Positions 10,523-20,711 of a stretch of 64,000 nucleotides of DNA are shown piece by piece. Where the stretch lies: NCBI GenBank assembly GCA_002803225.1, contig NXFV01001169.1:49217-113216 (forward strand), written 5' to 3'. Within the stretch, counting starts at the first letter, position 1, and each line of letters opens with the position of its first letter. The translations under genes were made by a program, and so were the position numbers. The notes under the pieces are model-generated. The model did no database searches. It had not been told where the DNA came from and worked only from the letters and a program-made list of their open reading frames with translations. The stretch is from Gamarada debralockiae (taxonomy: Eukaryota; Ascomycota; Leotiomycetes; Helotiales; Hyphodiscaceae).

Positions 10523-12782
10523 TCAGATGAAGGTCAAATCCCCTTGATCGAAGGTATTGAGCCAATGTTGAAGATCGTTTGAATCGAATGAAGTGACTGG
10601 GAAGGGAAAATTTAGGGTTGAATCCATATTCAATTCATGAGCTTTTCCTTCAAGTCGGGGACGAAAGCTCAGAGGTCTTTGCAGGCTCTTATTGATATGA
10701 TATGCATCCGACAGAGTGATGGGTCCTGATGCCACATCCCGAAATTTCTCTGCTGCAACTGAAGGGAAGGCTTGCAGTTAGCAAAGACCATCTTAACAGT
10801 AAAAATCGGAAGAAAGTAGAAACCCAGACTTACCGATCAAAGCCTTTGGCAAGAGCCACTGATTACCAAGTTGTTGCAAAAACAGGTGGAGCAACTGCCA
10901 TGAACTTCGAATGTCTTCCACTGCCTCAGTTTTTCTTGTATTGGCAGACTCGAGCTTTGACTCCATGTGAATCAGTACCATTGCTATAAATATGATGTAG
11001 CAAACAGACGGATCTGTGATATTTTGCATGCTTGGACTCCAATGTCTGACAATCTGCACAATTTCTTGGACAAGTTCCATCGAGAAATCCCAATCGGCGT
11101 ACCACGCTTCGTCTTGACTGTCTTGAGAGGCGTCTCTCGGTATCGTCACTGGTATTTGGCTGATTTGCATCTCGAGCAAATTGACCAACCGTAATGCATG
11201 ATCATTCTTTTGCTCGCCCAGGGATATTTTACGTTGCGGATCCTGATATCTAGCTGGGAGGGCCAAGCGCGTTGCAGCGAGCTGGGTCAATAGCAATTGG
11301 TGTTTGCGTTGAAATTTGCCGGCAGGGTTTTGGTTGACGGCACACCGTAGCTGAAATACCTCTCGCATTTGCCAAGTGATTATGAGACGAATAACAAAAT
11401 TGGCGTCAACACCGGATTCATTCCCATTCCCTTGAAGCCATGCAGAGGATATGGTCTTCAAAAGATTCAAAATGTCCTCTATATCGCCGCGTAAGAACAT
11501 TTGATCGGTTGAAGTGGTGGACCCTCCATTTGTCCAATTCTCTACGGAGCCAGCTGGTAGCGCGGTGCATAAGGTATTTAGATCGATATTAGAGGGAGTC
11601 GACGCAGTTGTGTTGCAATATGTATCTAAGACATAGATCGACCACCACAGGTATCTCCAACTTTCGAGCTCATCAGAGCTGGTTATGCCAGGTTCGTAGA
11701 AAGCGCAATTTGCAAGGTTGTCAATCTGATGGAGGCCATAATGATACGCCAGACGGACCAGATGTCCAGCAGTTGCCCATGCCCTCCGGTTTGGTGAGGT
11801 ACGAAACTCGTAAAGAGCTAATAGAAACAATGCTCTGAGGTCACTGATGTTGGCTGGAAGGTCTGACATGCACAAAGGCGAGCAAGCCTGCCGCGTTAAA
11901 GTCGCATAATGCTCTCCTATAATGCTAGGCCCTCGCATCATGATTTCTGCGTTTGTTGACAAGGATGCAGTGACAGCAAATATTGCTGCAAGAACTGCTT
12001 GAGGGACTTGGCCGGCATTGTACTGGTTCAACAAATCCTGCTTCCGGAATAGGGGGTATAAGGGCTGTATGCTCTCAAAGTACACCTGTAATCTGAGAAT
12101 AATCTTCAGTAATAGGGACCAGAAAAATGTAGGGATAACTTCGCGAACTAACAAGTCAAGCTCGGCTTCTCGGGATAGTCCCCATTGAGCCACAGTAAGT
12201 GAGTCGACTGAGGTCTCGCTTGCAACATCAATCATTCGGTATCCTTTCCAAGAGCTCGCCGATGGTGATTGAGTCTCATTGGACGTTGAATCACGTGACA
12301 CTGAACTGGGAGCTGGGACTGGAAGCCGGATGTTGATAGAATCTGAAGTCTCTTCACGATTTCCGGCCGTGGTAGCACTAGAAACCGTGGTTTGTTGATC
12401 TAAGACCAAAATTAGCAATTGATCCGTTCATGAGGAACAAGCCTTACTGTAGTTTCCAATTGCCGGTGACATCCGTCGGCGAGTTGCACTCGACCCTTTC
12501 ATCGGTCCTGGTTTACGCTTTTTCGTGGAGTAGGTACACACCCTGCCATTCTCAACACATCGCGAGCAGGTTGGCTTCTGACGATTGCCTGAGAAATCAG
12601 CCGTTGGTTATGGAAGTATTTAGTTTGGCTTAGATCAGACGTACATTTGGTCTTTTTGCTGTGTTGTTCTCATTGTCAGCAATTGTAGTAAGCTCAAGAA
12701 GACGTGCAACTTCCACGTACATCAAGCATGCATCGCAGACTCGTTCACCGTTGGTGGCTGAGCTGGACATAGCAGGTTCCAT
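10523..12782 (-). CDS. Zn(II)2Cys6 transcription factor, likely cluster regulator
   Basis: Minus-strand exons: 12782-12721, 12658-12645 (14 nt), 12588-12448, 12399-10834 and 10758-10523, giving 672 aa. The zinc cluster is assembled from three exons: Cys16, Cys19, Cys26, Cys33, Cys36 and Cys43 with spacing C-x2-C-x6-C-x6-C-x2-C-x6-C, followed by a basic linker KKRKPGP. The 14-nt exon supplies the KKTK part just before the third cysteine, which makes the splice model convincing. The middle (about 180-450) fits the fungal transcription factor domain, with FESIQPLYPLF and a WRYLWWSIYVLD motif. It lies in the middle of the aromatic gene set and is the obvious candidate to control it, probably through CGG-containing sites. 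Upstream in-frame codons are non-ATG, so ATG 12782 is chosen. Confidence 0.88.
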
Positions 12783-13262
12783 GTTACGAGCATCAAAGAT
12801 CGTTCGTCTGTGGAGGAGTTGTTGAGTATATTTGTTTATCGTCGACGTTGAAGAAAGTGCTGTTGACGTTCCGAGAGAGCCCACAGCGAGAAATCGCGGG
12901 GCTCCCCACACTCCGGCTCCCGGGGGTATTGAAGATGGAGGTGGGTCATGCAGTATGAGCAGTCACGGGACAGTATTCCTACACTCAGCTAGTTGTTAGT
13001 CTTCAAATGCCTCGCAAATGCCTCAACTAGTATTTTGCTCAAAAATGTACAAAATGCTGGAAAATTCAAATCGGCCTTCTTTTCATAAAGTTTGGTCACA
13101 TGATTCTATTCTCCCTTTTCGGCCTAGCTTTCGCTAAGGTCTTAACGTGAGATAGGAGAGATGTAGTTTTCTCAGCCTTTAGAGTAACACCAGTCACATA
13201 CCTAGCATCCCAGCAGCTATATTCTCGGGCGCTCAGAAGCCACCACGTGCCATCCACTCACC
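12783..13262. promoter_or_regulatory. Divergent promoter region, regulator and S9 peptidase genes
   Basis: This head-to-head spacer of 480 bp presumably holds both promoters. I saw no clear TATA box or coding region. Confidence 0.35.
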
Positions 13263-15236
13263 ATGGCGGCAACCTCCACCAGCATACTCACAGCTGAGAT
13301 GCTAGCCGACCTCGAAGTCCCACACGAAGTCCGGCTCTCCCCCTCAGCAACACGTGTCGTCTACACCCTCCGTTCGGACTGGAATCGCCCCAGGGGTCGC
13401 TGGGTCTCATCACTGTGGATTGCAGAAGTCGGCAAACTACATTCATCGCGAAGGCTGACGTGTGGAGACAGCAACGACTCGTGGCCACAGTGGAGTCCTG
13501 ATGGGAACTCGATTGCGTTTCTTTCCGATCGAGCTAATGAGGGTGTTGCGGCGATCTGGGTGTTGGATCTGTGTGGGGGCGATGCGATTCCATTGACGTC
13601 TACAGACTGTGAGAAGGGTGTTACCAAGTTTGGATGGAGTGGAGACGGGAGGTATATTGCCTATCTAAGCGCGGACGAGACGACGGCGAAGAAGAAAGCC
13701 AAGGATGATCCCAGGATTTATGGCGAGGAGTGGGAGTACGCCCGACTGCGAACGGTTGAGGTTGCTACTAAGACAGTCATCACCAGGGTATCGGAGAATT
13801 GTCATGTGTATGATTTTGCATGGAGCCCAGATTCGAAGAGCATGGCTTATGTGACGCAAAGGACGCCTGAAGGTGCCTCTGCTAACATCAATGGTACTTT
13901 TATAGAAGTTGTGGGGTTAGATGGCCATCGATTATTCAACTTAGCGAATTTCCCTGGTCCACTGGAGGATCTTTGCTGGATTGGGCGAGATCTATGGTGG
14001 AGGGCGACATATGACCCGACGAGTATACTCTCATCTAAGTCAGTTTACAAGATGTCTATGGCTTCAAAGACATGGGGCCGACATGCTTTTGGAGAAAAAG
14101 AATGCGCATGCACTTGGGGCTTACCCCCTGGTCTGCGAACGGTGGGTGAGGATAGTTTGGTAGTCCAGGTGCAGTCAGGACTGGCTGACCAGCTTCATGT
14201 TCTACCTGAGGGAGCGCTGCTCTATAACGAATTGCATGAGATCAAAAGCTGCGATGTCGTGTCCAGAGATGGCAAGATGGTTCTTGCTGTGGTCAAAAGC
14301 AATGCGAATATACCAAGTGAAATTTATTCGATCGTTGAAGGCAGGACTGTCTGTCTTTCCAATCATGGCAAAGAGATTACAGAATTAGAAATTGCAACCT
14401 CTGAGCCGTTCTACGCCAAAGCGCAAGATGGCACCGATCTGGATGGCATTCTTGTCGTTCCCAAGAACTACGACCTGCCCAAGCCTTGGCCAACCATTGT
14501 TCTCGCTCACGGTGGACCATATCAACGGGTTACGTCCGGCTTCGATCTACCATACTTCAACTGGTCTCCGTGGCTTACATCTGCAGGCTATGCCGTCCTG
14601 TGCGTCAACTATCGCGGGGGCAGTTCCCACGGTGAAGCTCACGCTGCTGGTCTTCGAGGAGCTGCTGGGACTACTGATTATTCGGATACAATTGATCTAG
14701 TAAAAGCGGGGGTAGCCAATGGAATCATCGACCAAGACAGAGTCGGTATTGCTGGATGGTCATATGGTGGCTATCTTTCATATCTCGCAGTCACGCGAGA
14801 CTCGACATTCCACTTTCAGGCCGCCATTTGTGGAGCAGGAATTACTGATTGGGATCTTGCCATAATGACATCGGAAGAGCAGTTGTTTAGTGCCCAGATC
14901 GCTGGACATGCTCCTTGGGAGATTGATAGCAGCAATACTCAGAATCGACACGGCAGCGCGATATGGCACATGCAGGATATCAATACACCAGTATTGATCC
15001 TACATGGCGAGAATGATCTTACGGTGTCGGTTAGTCAGGCACGAGCATTCCATCAGGGTTGTCTGCATCATGGTGTTGCCTGTGAGTTGGTTGTATACCC
15101 TCGAGAGGGGCACGGCATGTTCCCACCATTTGAGCGGGCACATTACATTGACATGCTAGAGAGGATGAAGCGATTTTACAATAAGCACTTGGCAATGGGC
15201 GATTCGCAGCTGAGGCGATGCGGCGGAGCTTCCTAA
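13263..15236 (+). CDS. S9 family peptidase (dipeptidyl/acylaminoacyl-peptidase type)
   Basis: This is an uninterrupted 657-aa frame. The first 370 or so residues have repeated WSPDG, FSDR-like and WSGDG segments that fit a WD40-like beta propeller. Residues about 400-650 form the alpha/beta hydrolase domain. The catalytic triad can be read: Ser500 in GWSYGGY, Asp585 in HGENDLTV and His617 in REGHGMF, with the oxyanion motif AHGGPY. No signal peptide or membrane segment is seen, so a cytosolic peptidase or acyl-hydrolase is expected. Substrates in this family range from short peptides and acylated peptides to small esters or amides. It sits between the regulator and the P450 of the aromatic gene set; whether it belongs to the pathway, for instance as an amidase or esterase, is unclear. 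Confidence 0.88.
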   Translation: MAATSTSILTAEMLADLEVPHEVRLSPSATRVVYTLRSDWNRPRGRWVSSLWIAEVGKLHSSRRLTCGDSNDSWPQWSPDGNSIAFLSDRANEGVAAIWVLDLCGGDAIPLTSTDCEKGVTKFGWSGDGRYIAYLSADETTAKKKAKDDPRIYGEEWEYARLRTVEVATKTVITRVSENCHVYDFAWSPDSKSMAYVTQRTPEGASANINGTFIEVVGLDGHRLFNLANFPGPLEDLCWIGRDLWWRATYDPTSILSSKSVYKMSMASKTWGRHAFGEKECACTWGLPPGLRTVGEDSLVVQVQSGLADQLHVLPEGALLYNELHEIKSCDVVSRDGKMVLAVVKSNANIPSEIYSIVEGRTVCLSNHGKEITELEIATSEPFYAKAQDGTDLDGILVVPKNYDLPKPWPTIVLAHGGPYQRVTSGFDLPYFNWSPWLTSAGYAVLCVNYRGGSSHGEAHAAGLRGAAGTTDYSDTIDLVKAGVANGIIDQDRVGIAGWSYGGYLSYLAVTRDSTFHFQAAICGAGITDWDLAIMTSEEQLFSAQIAGHAPWEIDSSNTQNRHGSAIWHMQDINTPVLILHGENDLTVSVSQARAFHQGCLHHGVACELVVYPREGHGMFPPFERAHYIDMLERMKRFYNKHLAMGDSQLRRCGGAS

Positions 15237-15492
15237 CTGAAAGAGTGCATGTCAGATGAGATCTATCAGCATGCTCTTTTAGGTTTAGCGTTTAGTGCAA
15301 TATCTAGGGTACTTGCAACCGTACGGTTTAGAGCTCTTCAGATATCAATACATATTCATGATTTCACCTTAATTGATCGTCTGATTCGACAGTGCGCCAC
15401 AAAAAATAGGGAAAACGTTTTGTCCGGGTAGTTGGTCGAGAAATTATGAAGTACTAAAGGGATTCTTCTTGTTCACACGGCTAATCCAATTA

Positions 15493-17272
15493 CTAGTTCT
15501 GCCTTGGGGAAAATTTGACAATTATCTCCGACTGTTTCCAAAACCATGCGGCGTGAGTCTCCCATCCTGGCTTAGCGGATGCCCACTCCATATCGAAATG
15601 ACGGAAAACTTGCGGGACAAACTTTCCCATCTCCATGATCGATATGTTCTTCCCGACGCAGGTGCGTGCACCATATCCAAACTATTCCACTTAGTTATTT
15701 GTAATCATCTATCTTCCATATAGAGATGTCTGTGATGGGCTGCGTTGACATACCGCGAGAAACCCACGATCCATATTCTTGAGTTGCTCTGGAGTTGCTT
15801 CCAGCCACCTCTCAGGTCGAAAATCATGTGCATCTGCGCCAAATATTGACTTATCGTAGTGGATAGTTGGAGCCGACATGCTGACATTGGTGCCGCCGGG
15901 CAGATTAGTACCGCAAATTACTGCTCCTTCTGGGGGCACAAATCGCTCGAGTGGGAAGCCAACTCCTGGATGCATACGCATGGCTTCTTTGATCACTGCT
16001 TGACTACAACACTCTCAGTCATACTTTCATTGAAGGAAGATATAGACTTACAGATAAGTAAGTTTCAAACATTCCTCGTATGTGATGAATGTTGAAAGTG
16101 CTCCATTTCTGTCGGCTTCGTCAATCTCGGATACTAGCTTCTGGTAGACTCGTGGAGTTTTGATAAGATAGTAAAAGCAGGCTCGAAGTGAAATCGCGGT
16201 CGTATCACTACCCGCGAGCCTGAGAATACCGATCAGTAAAAGACACTTCGAATTATGCAACGCAAATCTCACAGATTGTTTGATAAATGGTTCATCTCGT
16301 CACGCTGGGAGATACTTCCATTCTTGCTTTGCTTCGATCTGATCTGCGCCAGAAAATCAGTCCGTCCAGAATTCTTCTCTTCTTGATCATAGCGCGTGAT
16401 TTCGTCCTCGGTGATCTGCAGACTCGTTAGAGGCCTTGAAACCCTTCAACGATCAACGAGTTCAGACTTGCCTTTATGAATTTGCGTATCGTGTCCGGGA
16501 TAGGTAGAATCTTCGGCAGATTCTCTCTGCACATTTTGTTCCCCACAAGCCATCGATGCCAAGCAGGAAACTGACCAATAACTTTGACATACTTGAGTGC
16601 CTCGTCAATGCCCCTTATCATGTCATCTACATCTCGTCGTTCTTCCATGAACCCGAATTTCCTTTGGAACGTGATGTTCCCAATTACGTCGAACGCGTAC
16701 CATTGAAGCCAGATCGCAAGATCGACCGGTTGACCCTGTAGGTCACGCATCGAGTCAAGAAAAATTGCAGTGCACTCGTCTGTGTGAGGTTCATAATTTT
16801 TCATGTTGGTCATTGAGAAAAGTTGAGCGACGGGTTTCTTCAAAGCAGAGTGATACACTGGATCACGGGCTGTGAATAGGCTGTCCATTCTGGTATCCTT
16901 GTAGAATGGTGCCATTGTAGTATAGAAAGGTGTCTGCTATGTAGTAAGCCCAATTCATTTTTAAGGAAGGCGAAGCAAAACCTTCAAGAATTTGCTCCCA
17001 ATACCATAGACGGTTGGAACCATTGCTGTATCTGATATCGAGACATGATTGGGACCTGTCCTGAGAATGGGTCCGTACTTCTCATGAAGTTCTCTATACC
17101 GCTCAGGCGCATGGCCATCGTGAACAAGTGAGAGGCGATAAAGACCCGAAAATCTAGCTATAAATGGCCCTGGAAGACTTCTCAACCCCTCACGAAACAC
17201 TGTTCTCGCATAACTCAGGAGTACAAGAGCAGTTAAGAAAATAAATACTGATAGGGGGACGTTCTGAAACAT
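15493..17272 (-). CDS. Cytochrome P450, pisatin-demethylase-like group
   Basis: Minus-strand exons: 17272-16982, 16933-16472, 16415-16273, 16219-16052, 16003-15754 and 15681-15493, giving 500 aa. An N-terminal membrane anchor (about residues 6-24) is followed by the proline-rich LPGPF. The I-helix motif AGSDTT is at 301-306, ExxR at Glu361-Arg364, and the heme loop FGYGARTCVG has its ligand at Cys446. The third intron in order (16471-16416) uses a GC donor with the strong context AAG-gcaagt. The protein should be anchored in the endoplasmic reticulum and perform a mono-oxygenation, such as hydroxylation or O-demethylation. It is divergent from the amidohydrolase gene, which suggests joint control and a role in preparing the aromatic substrate. 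The assignment to the pisatin-demethylase-like group rests on general resemblance only. Confidence 0.88.
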
Positions 17273-17821
17273 CGCAAGAGGTCGAGTTTTTCTGTATCGA
17301 AACAACGCTTACATGGGATGCAAGTTTTCAATCATCCTTCCAAAGGAACACACAAAAAGAATACCGATAACCTTTAAACTTCGAGGCCCCACATTCCCCG
17401 CACAGAGTGAGGCTTGATACCCCATAGACTGACTAATTCGGCACCGTAGTTGCATCCGATATTGCAATTATTCCGCGGAGGATCTTCAGAACGAGGACGC
17501 AACTAACTTTGCTTAACCTCGCAGAATTTCACATCTTCGGCTCCTGGGATGGCAAAGATGAATCGGAGAGAGGTTACTCCGTTTTTATATATGGTAAATA
17601 TGAACCTGTCTAAAATTGGTCACGACCGGCGAGTCGGTTGCCGCTTCTCCGTGTTAGCTTGAGGGAGTTCCACTTGAAAAGCCCTTAACCCTACAGTCGT
17701 GATGATATTAACAAGTCTTGAGCTTTTATCTTTTTCTTTGACTTGAAACCCTAAATTATCTTTCGACTTACGTCACTTGATATACTAACAAGCTCAATTA
17801 ATCCAATCACCAGCTTCAATC
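17273..17821. promoter_or_regulatory. Divergent promoter region, P450 and amidohydrolase genes
   Basis: This 549-bp head-to-head spacer includes CCGCGG at 17473-17478 within the 8-base palindrome tccgcgga. No coding region is seen. Confidence 0.4.
17473..17478. promoter_or_regulatory. CCGCGG palindrome, candidate Zn2Cys6 site
   Basis: This is the third occurrence of the inverted CGG pair in promoters of the aromatic gene set. Here it is embedded in the longer palindrome tccgcgga. Confidence 0.25.
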
Positions 17822-18884
17822 ATGCCTTTCGAAGAGCGAATCGACGTGCACGCTCATTACCTCCCTGATTTCTACCGCAAAGCATGCATAGAAACTGGCC
17901 ATGAAAAACCAGATGGTATGCCAGCGCTGGCGGTTAGTCAACCTCCTCAAGCCCTTTCACCCGCTAACCATCTCCCAGGAATGGAGCGAAGAGTCTCATC
18001 TGGCTCTCATGGCAAACTTGAACATCACAAAATCCATCCTCTCCATAAGCTCTCCCGGCACATCCTTGGTACACGATGACCCTGCTGCCGCACGGGAGTT
18101 AACGAGAGAGTGCAACGACTTCGCTGCTGGGCTCGTCTCTCGAAGGCCTCGTCAGTTCGGATTCTGGGCTTCTCTCCCCTTGCCTGACGTAGCAGGTTCC
18201 CTGACAGAGCTGGCATACGCTTTGGATGAGTTGCATGCAGATGGCATCACATTGCACACCAATTTCCACGGCATCTATCTAGGAGATAAGACATTCGATC
18301 CCATCTTTGATCAACTTAATAGACGCAAGGCGAAGGTCTTCATCCACCCAACCACACCTTGTATTGCAGCTTGCCAAAGCCGGGACCCAACTCCTGCAGC
18401 AACACTCCCACAATTCCCCATCCCGATGTTCGAGTTCCTATTCGATACTGCTCGAGTAGTAATCAATCTTTTCGTCTCCGGAACCATCGCTCGATGTCCA
18501 GATATAACGTTCATCATGCCGCATGCGGGGGGTGCATTGCCACCGCTTATCGAACGATTCACAGCCTTCGCATCACTCCTTCCTTCGGCCCAAGGACTCA
18601 GATTGAATAGCAATGTTGTGAAAGAGATCTTCCAAAAACAATTTTACTTTGATCTCGCAGGCATGCCATTCCCAGATCAGATCCATGGGTTGTTGAGATT
18701 TGTGGATTCGAGCAGGTTGTTGTATGGGAGTGATTTCCCCTTTACACCTGGCGCAGTAGTTGGGTTGCTCGCGCAGAAGATGCAAGTTGAGAGTGAGAAG
18801 ATTTGGACGAAAGAGGAGGCTAGGGGGATCTTGAGGGGAAATGCGGCGAAGATGTTGTGGCTTCAGCATAAAACAAATCTTTGA
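17822..18884 (+). CDS. Metal-dependent amidohydrolase, ACMSD/resorcylate-decarboxylase type
   Basis: Exons: 17822-17932 and 17979-18884 with a 46-nt intron, giving 338 aa, the usual length of the ACMSD-like branch of amidohydrolase family 2. Expected metal and active-site residues are present: His10 and His12 in DVHAHYLP, His160 in FIHPTTP, His219 in MPHAGGALP and Asp289 in YGSDFPFT. Known members are non-oxidative decarboxylases acting on aminocarboxymuconate semialdehyde or on hydroxybenzoates, and some are hydrolases. In a set with a flavin hydroxylase and an extradiol dioxygenase, either removal of a ring carboxylate before hydroxylation or decarboxylation of the ring-fission product would make sense. 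Both are inferences. It shares a divergent promoter with the P450 gene. Confidence 0.87.
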
Positions 18885-19256
18885 GCCCATAGCGAAGGAA
18901 GCAGCAGCTGAGGTTACCCCTGTTCCAAACTTCGCGCCCCAAGTAACAAGCGGGATACTGATTTTGTAGACACCAAGCCAAGTAGTGACTCTTTCCGGAG
19001 GTACATCTGCACTCTGGGCAATGACAGCGAGCTATTAGCTGCAGGACGATATCTAACCCAAGGCGATATACAACAAGATTCAATGCTTTCCTAATCTTTA
19101 CGCAGAGACTACTTGCACTTCTATCAAGTCGCGATTATCATACAACAGCCACTAGGCAGAAACACCGCATATTAATACACCTCTCACCTCCTCTTCCTCC
19201 AGCTCTTCCCAAGTCACATCCTCCACAACCTCTTCGCTTCCAAAAATTCTCACATC
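18885..19256. other. Intergenic
   Basis: I see no coding region in this stretch. Its right end, rich in ctc and cct, looks like the pyrimidine-rich leader common before fungal start codons. Confidence 0.4.
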
Positions 19257-19604
19257 ATGTCTTCAAACGTCGCCTACATCTCGCGCCAGGACCACAAAGA
19301 CGAGCCAGTACAAGTCTAGTCCGAGTTTGCTCCCATCCGCGACCCCATTCAGAACAAAAACGTGGATTCAGATGCACAACTCGGTATGTCTGTCCCTCCT
19401 TCCGATTCCCTATTTGTGTGCCGAGAAGTGTGGAAGCTGAAATGACAATCAGGGAAAGATTTCAAGAACGCGATAAAGGAAGGCAGCGAGGTTGATTAAA
19501 GGACAATGGTTTAGAGGGGCCCTCAGGGAGGGTACAAGGAGCAGGGTGATAGAGAGGGCTTGCCGGAGAATGATGGGCAGCTGAGAATTGCGCAGTGGAG
19601 GTGA
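19257..19604 (+). pseudogene. Small hydrophilic protein gene with three premature stops
   Basis: The ATG at 19257 opens MSSNVAYISRQDHKDEPVQV and then a TAG (19317-19319). Reading on in the same frame gives APIRDPIQNKNVDSDAQL, a 69-nt GT-AG intron (19384-19452), then KDFKNAIKEGSEVD, a TAA, a TAG, and RGPQGGYKEQGDREGLPEND before a final TGA. The frame, the intron and the hydrophilic composition are all kept; only three codons are stops. The layout resembles a small conserved protein family I recall from other ascomycetes, with DSDAQL and a Gly-rich GGY-EPGD-EGLPEDD end, but I could not check this. The stops are TAG or TAA, as expected from C-to-T change in CAG or CAA codons. It is most likely a recent pseudogene; readthrough or editing is a remote alternative. 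Confidence 0.6.
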
Positions 19605-20711
19605 CTTTCTTGGGAATCGTCTCCAATACATGAAATGGTACGACTTTGTATGAAGATTAAATTTTGAATCATTTATCTGGCAAATTCATCGTACACGGAA
19701 CGACATGTCAAATGAGAATGACGAGGTGGAGGCTCTTGGTTGTCGGAAACCATACCGGACTAAAAAGAGGACGAATGCGTACTATCCAACCTAGCGGTCC
19801 CCGAAAGTACCCATACCCCGCCAGGCTCTAATTATTCTCATCATGACATATGGTACTTTAAGAAACTTCGTCACTGTCAACTTGACAGGTTCAACTTGAT
19901 CCATAGCCGAGAAGGAGGCCTAGATCTGATCAATGCGATAACATCCAGACGACCAGTCCATGTGCACCTCATCTTGGAATAGCCAGTGGCAGAGCAAGGG
20001 GTGCGACTCTCGTTGTGTCGGTTTCTGAGAATCTTGCGTGACTCGACATCGCCAGGGCCGTTCAAATGGGCGAAACAGTAAGTAAGTTACAAGAAAGGTC
20101 AGTACTGGCATGCCACTGAACCGAGTAAAGACGATTCACTTTTGAAGAGCGAGGAGGGGATTCGTTGATTCGTTCTTCCTTTCTTCCTTACATTCCACTA
20201 ATGAGGAACAAAAAGGCATTCATCCAAAAAAGGGACGGCCTGGCTGTGGCTGTGACGCAAAGCCACCTTTTGATAAAGCTCAAAGTAATCTGTAGCAGAC
20301 AATGACCGCTCAATGCATATAAGAGCCATCCCTGGCCGCAGAGCGCCCGTGCGTAGACGATACCCGCATGCAAGAAAAGCTACGCACTGCTCAATGAAGC
20401 ACAGACCCATCCATCCCGTATGCAGAAGACCACTCCAGACATAGAAAGCCAACCCTTGCTGAAGCCCATGTTGTAGTCCAGGCCGCCTCATGCATATGAA
20501 AGCCAAACCCCTCGCTGAAATCCAGAGCCATCCATATGCTTTGCCATGATCTCAACTCCTATATGCCATTATTAACTCCATCGCTGAGATCCCTCCGCCC
20601 TCCCCCCAGACGCCGTGTGATATATAACTACAAAACAACCAAACAAATACAGCAATCTGGACATGCCAAAGCAAATTTCCTCCGCAATTTTGTAACGCCA
20701 ATTTCATGAGA
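19605..20711. other. Intergenic, with degenerate short repeats
   Basis: No gene is supported. Between about 20310 and 20540 there are imperfect repeats: gaaagccaacccttgctgaa near 20434 recurs as gaaagccaaacccctcgctg near 20497, and gcatataagagcca near 20314 recurs as gcatatgaaagcca near 20491. This part may belong to the 3' untranslated region of the F-box gene. Confidence 0.4.

Noticed and set aside
20552..20711. Unspliced C-terminal extension of the F-box protein
   Set aside because: A 59-nt intron at 20963-21021 gives a better, globular-looking end with a stop at 20712.
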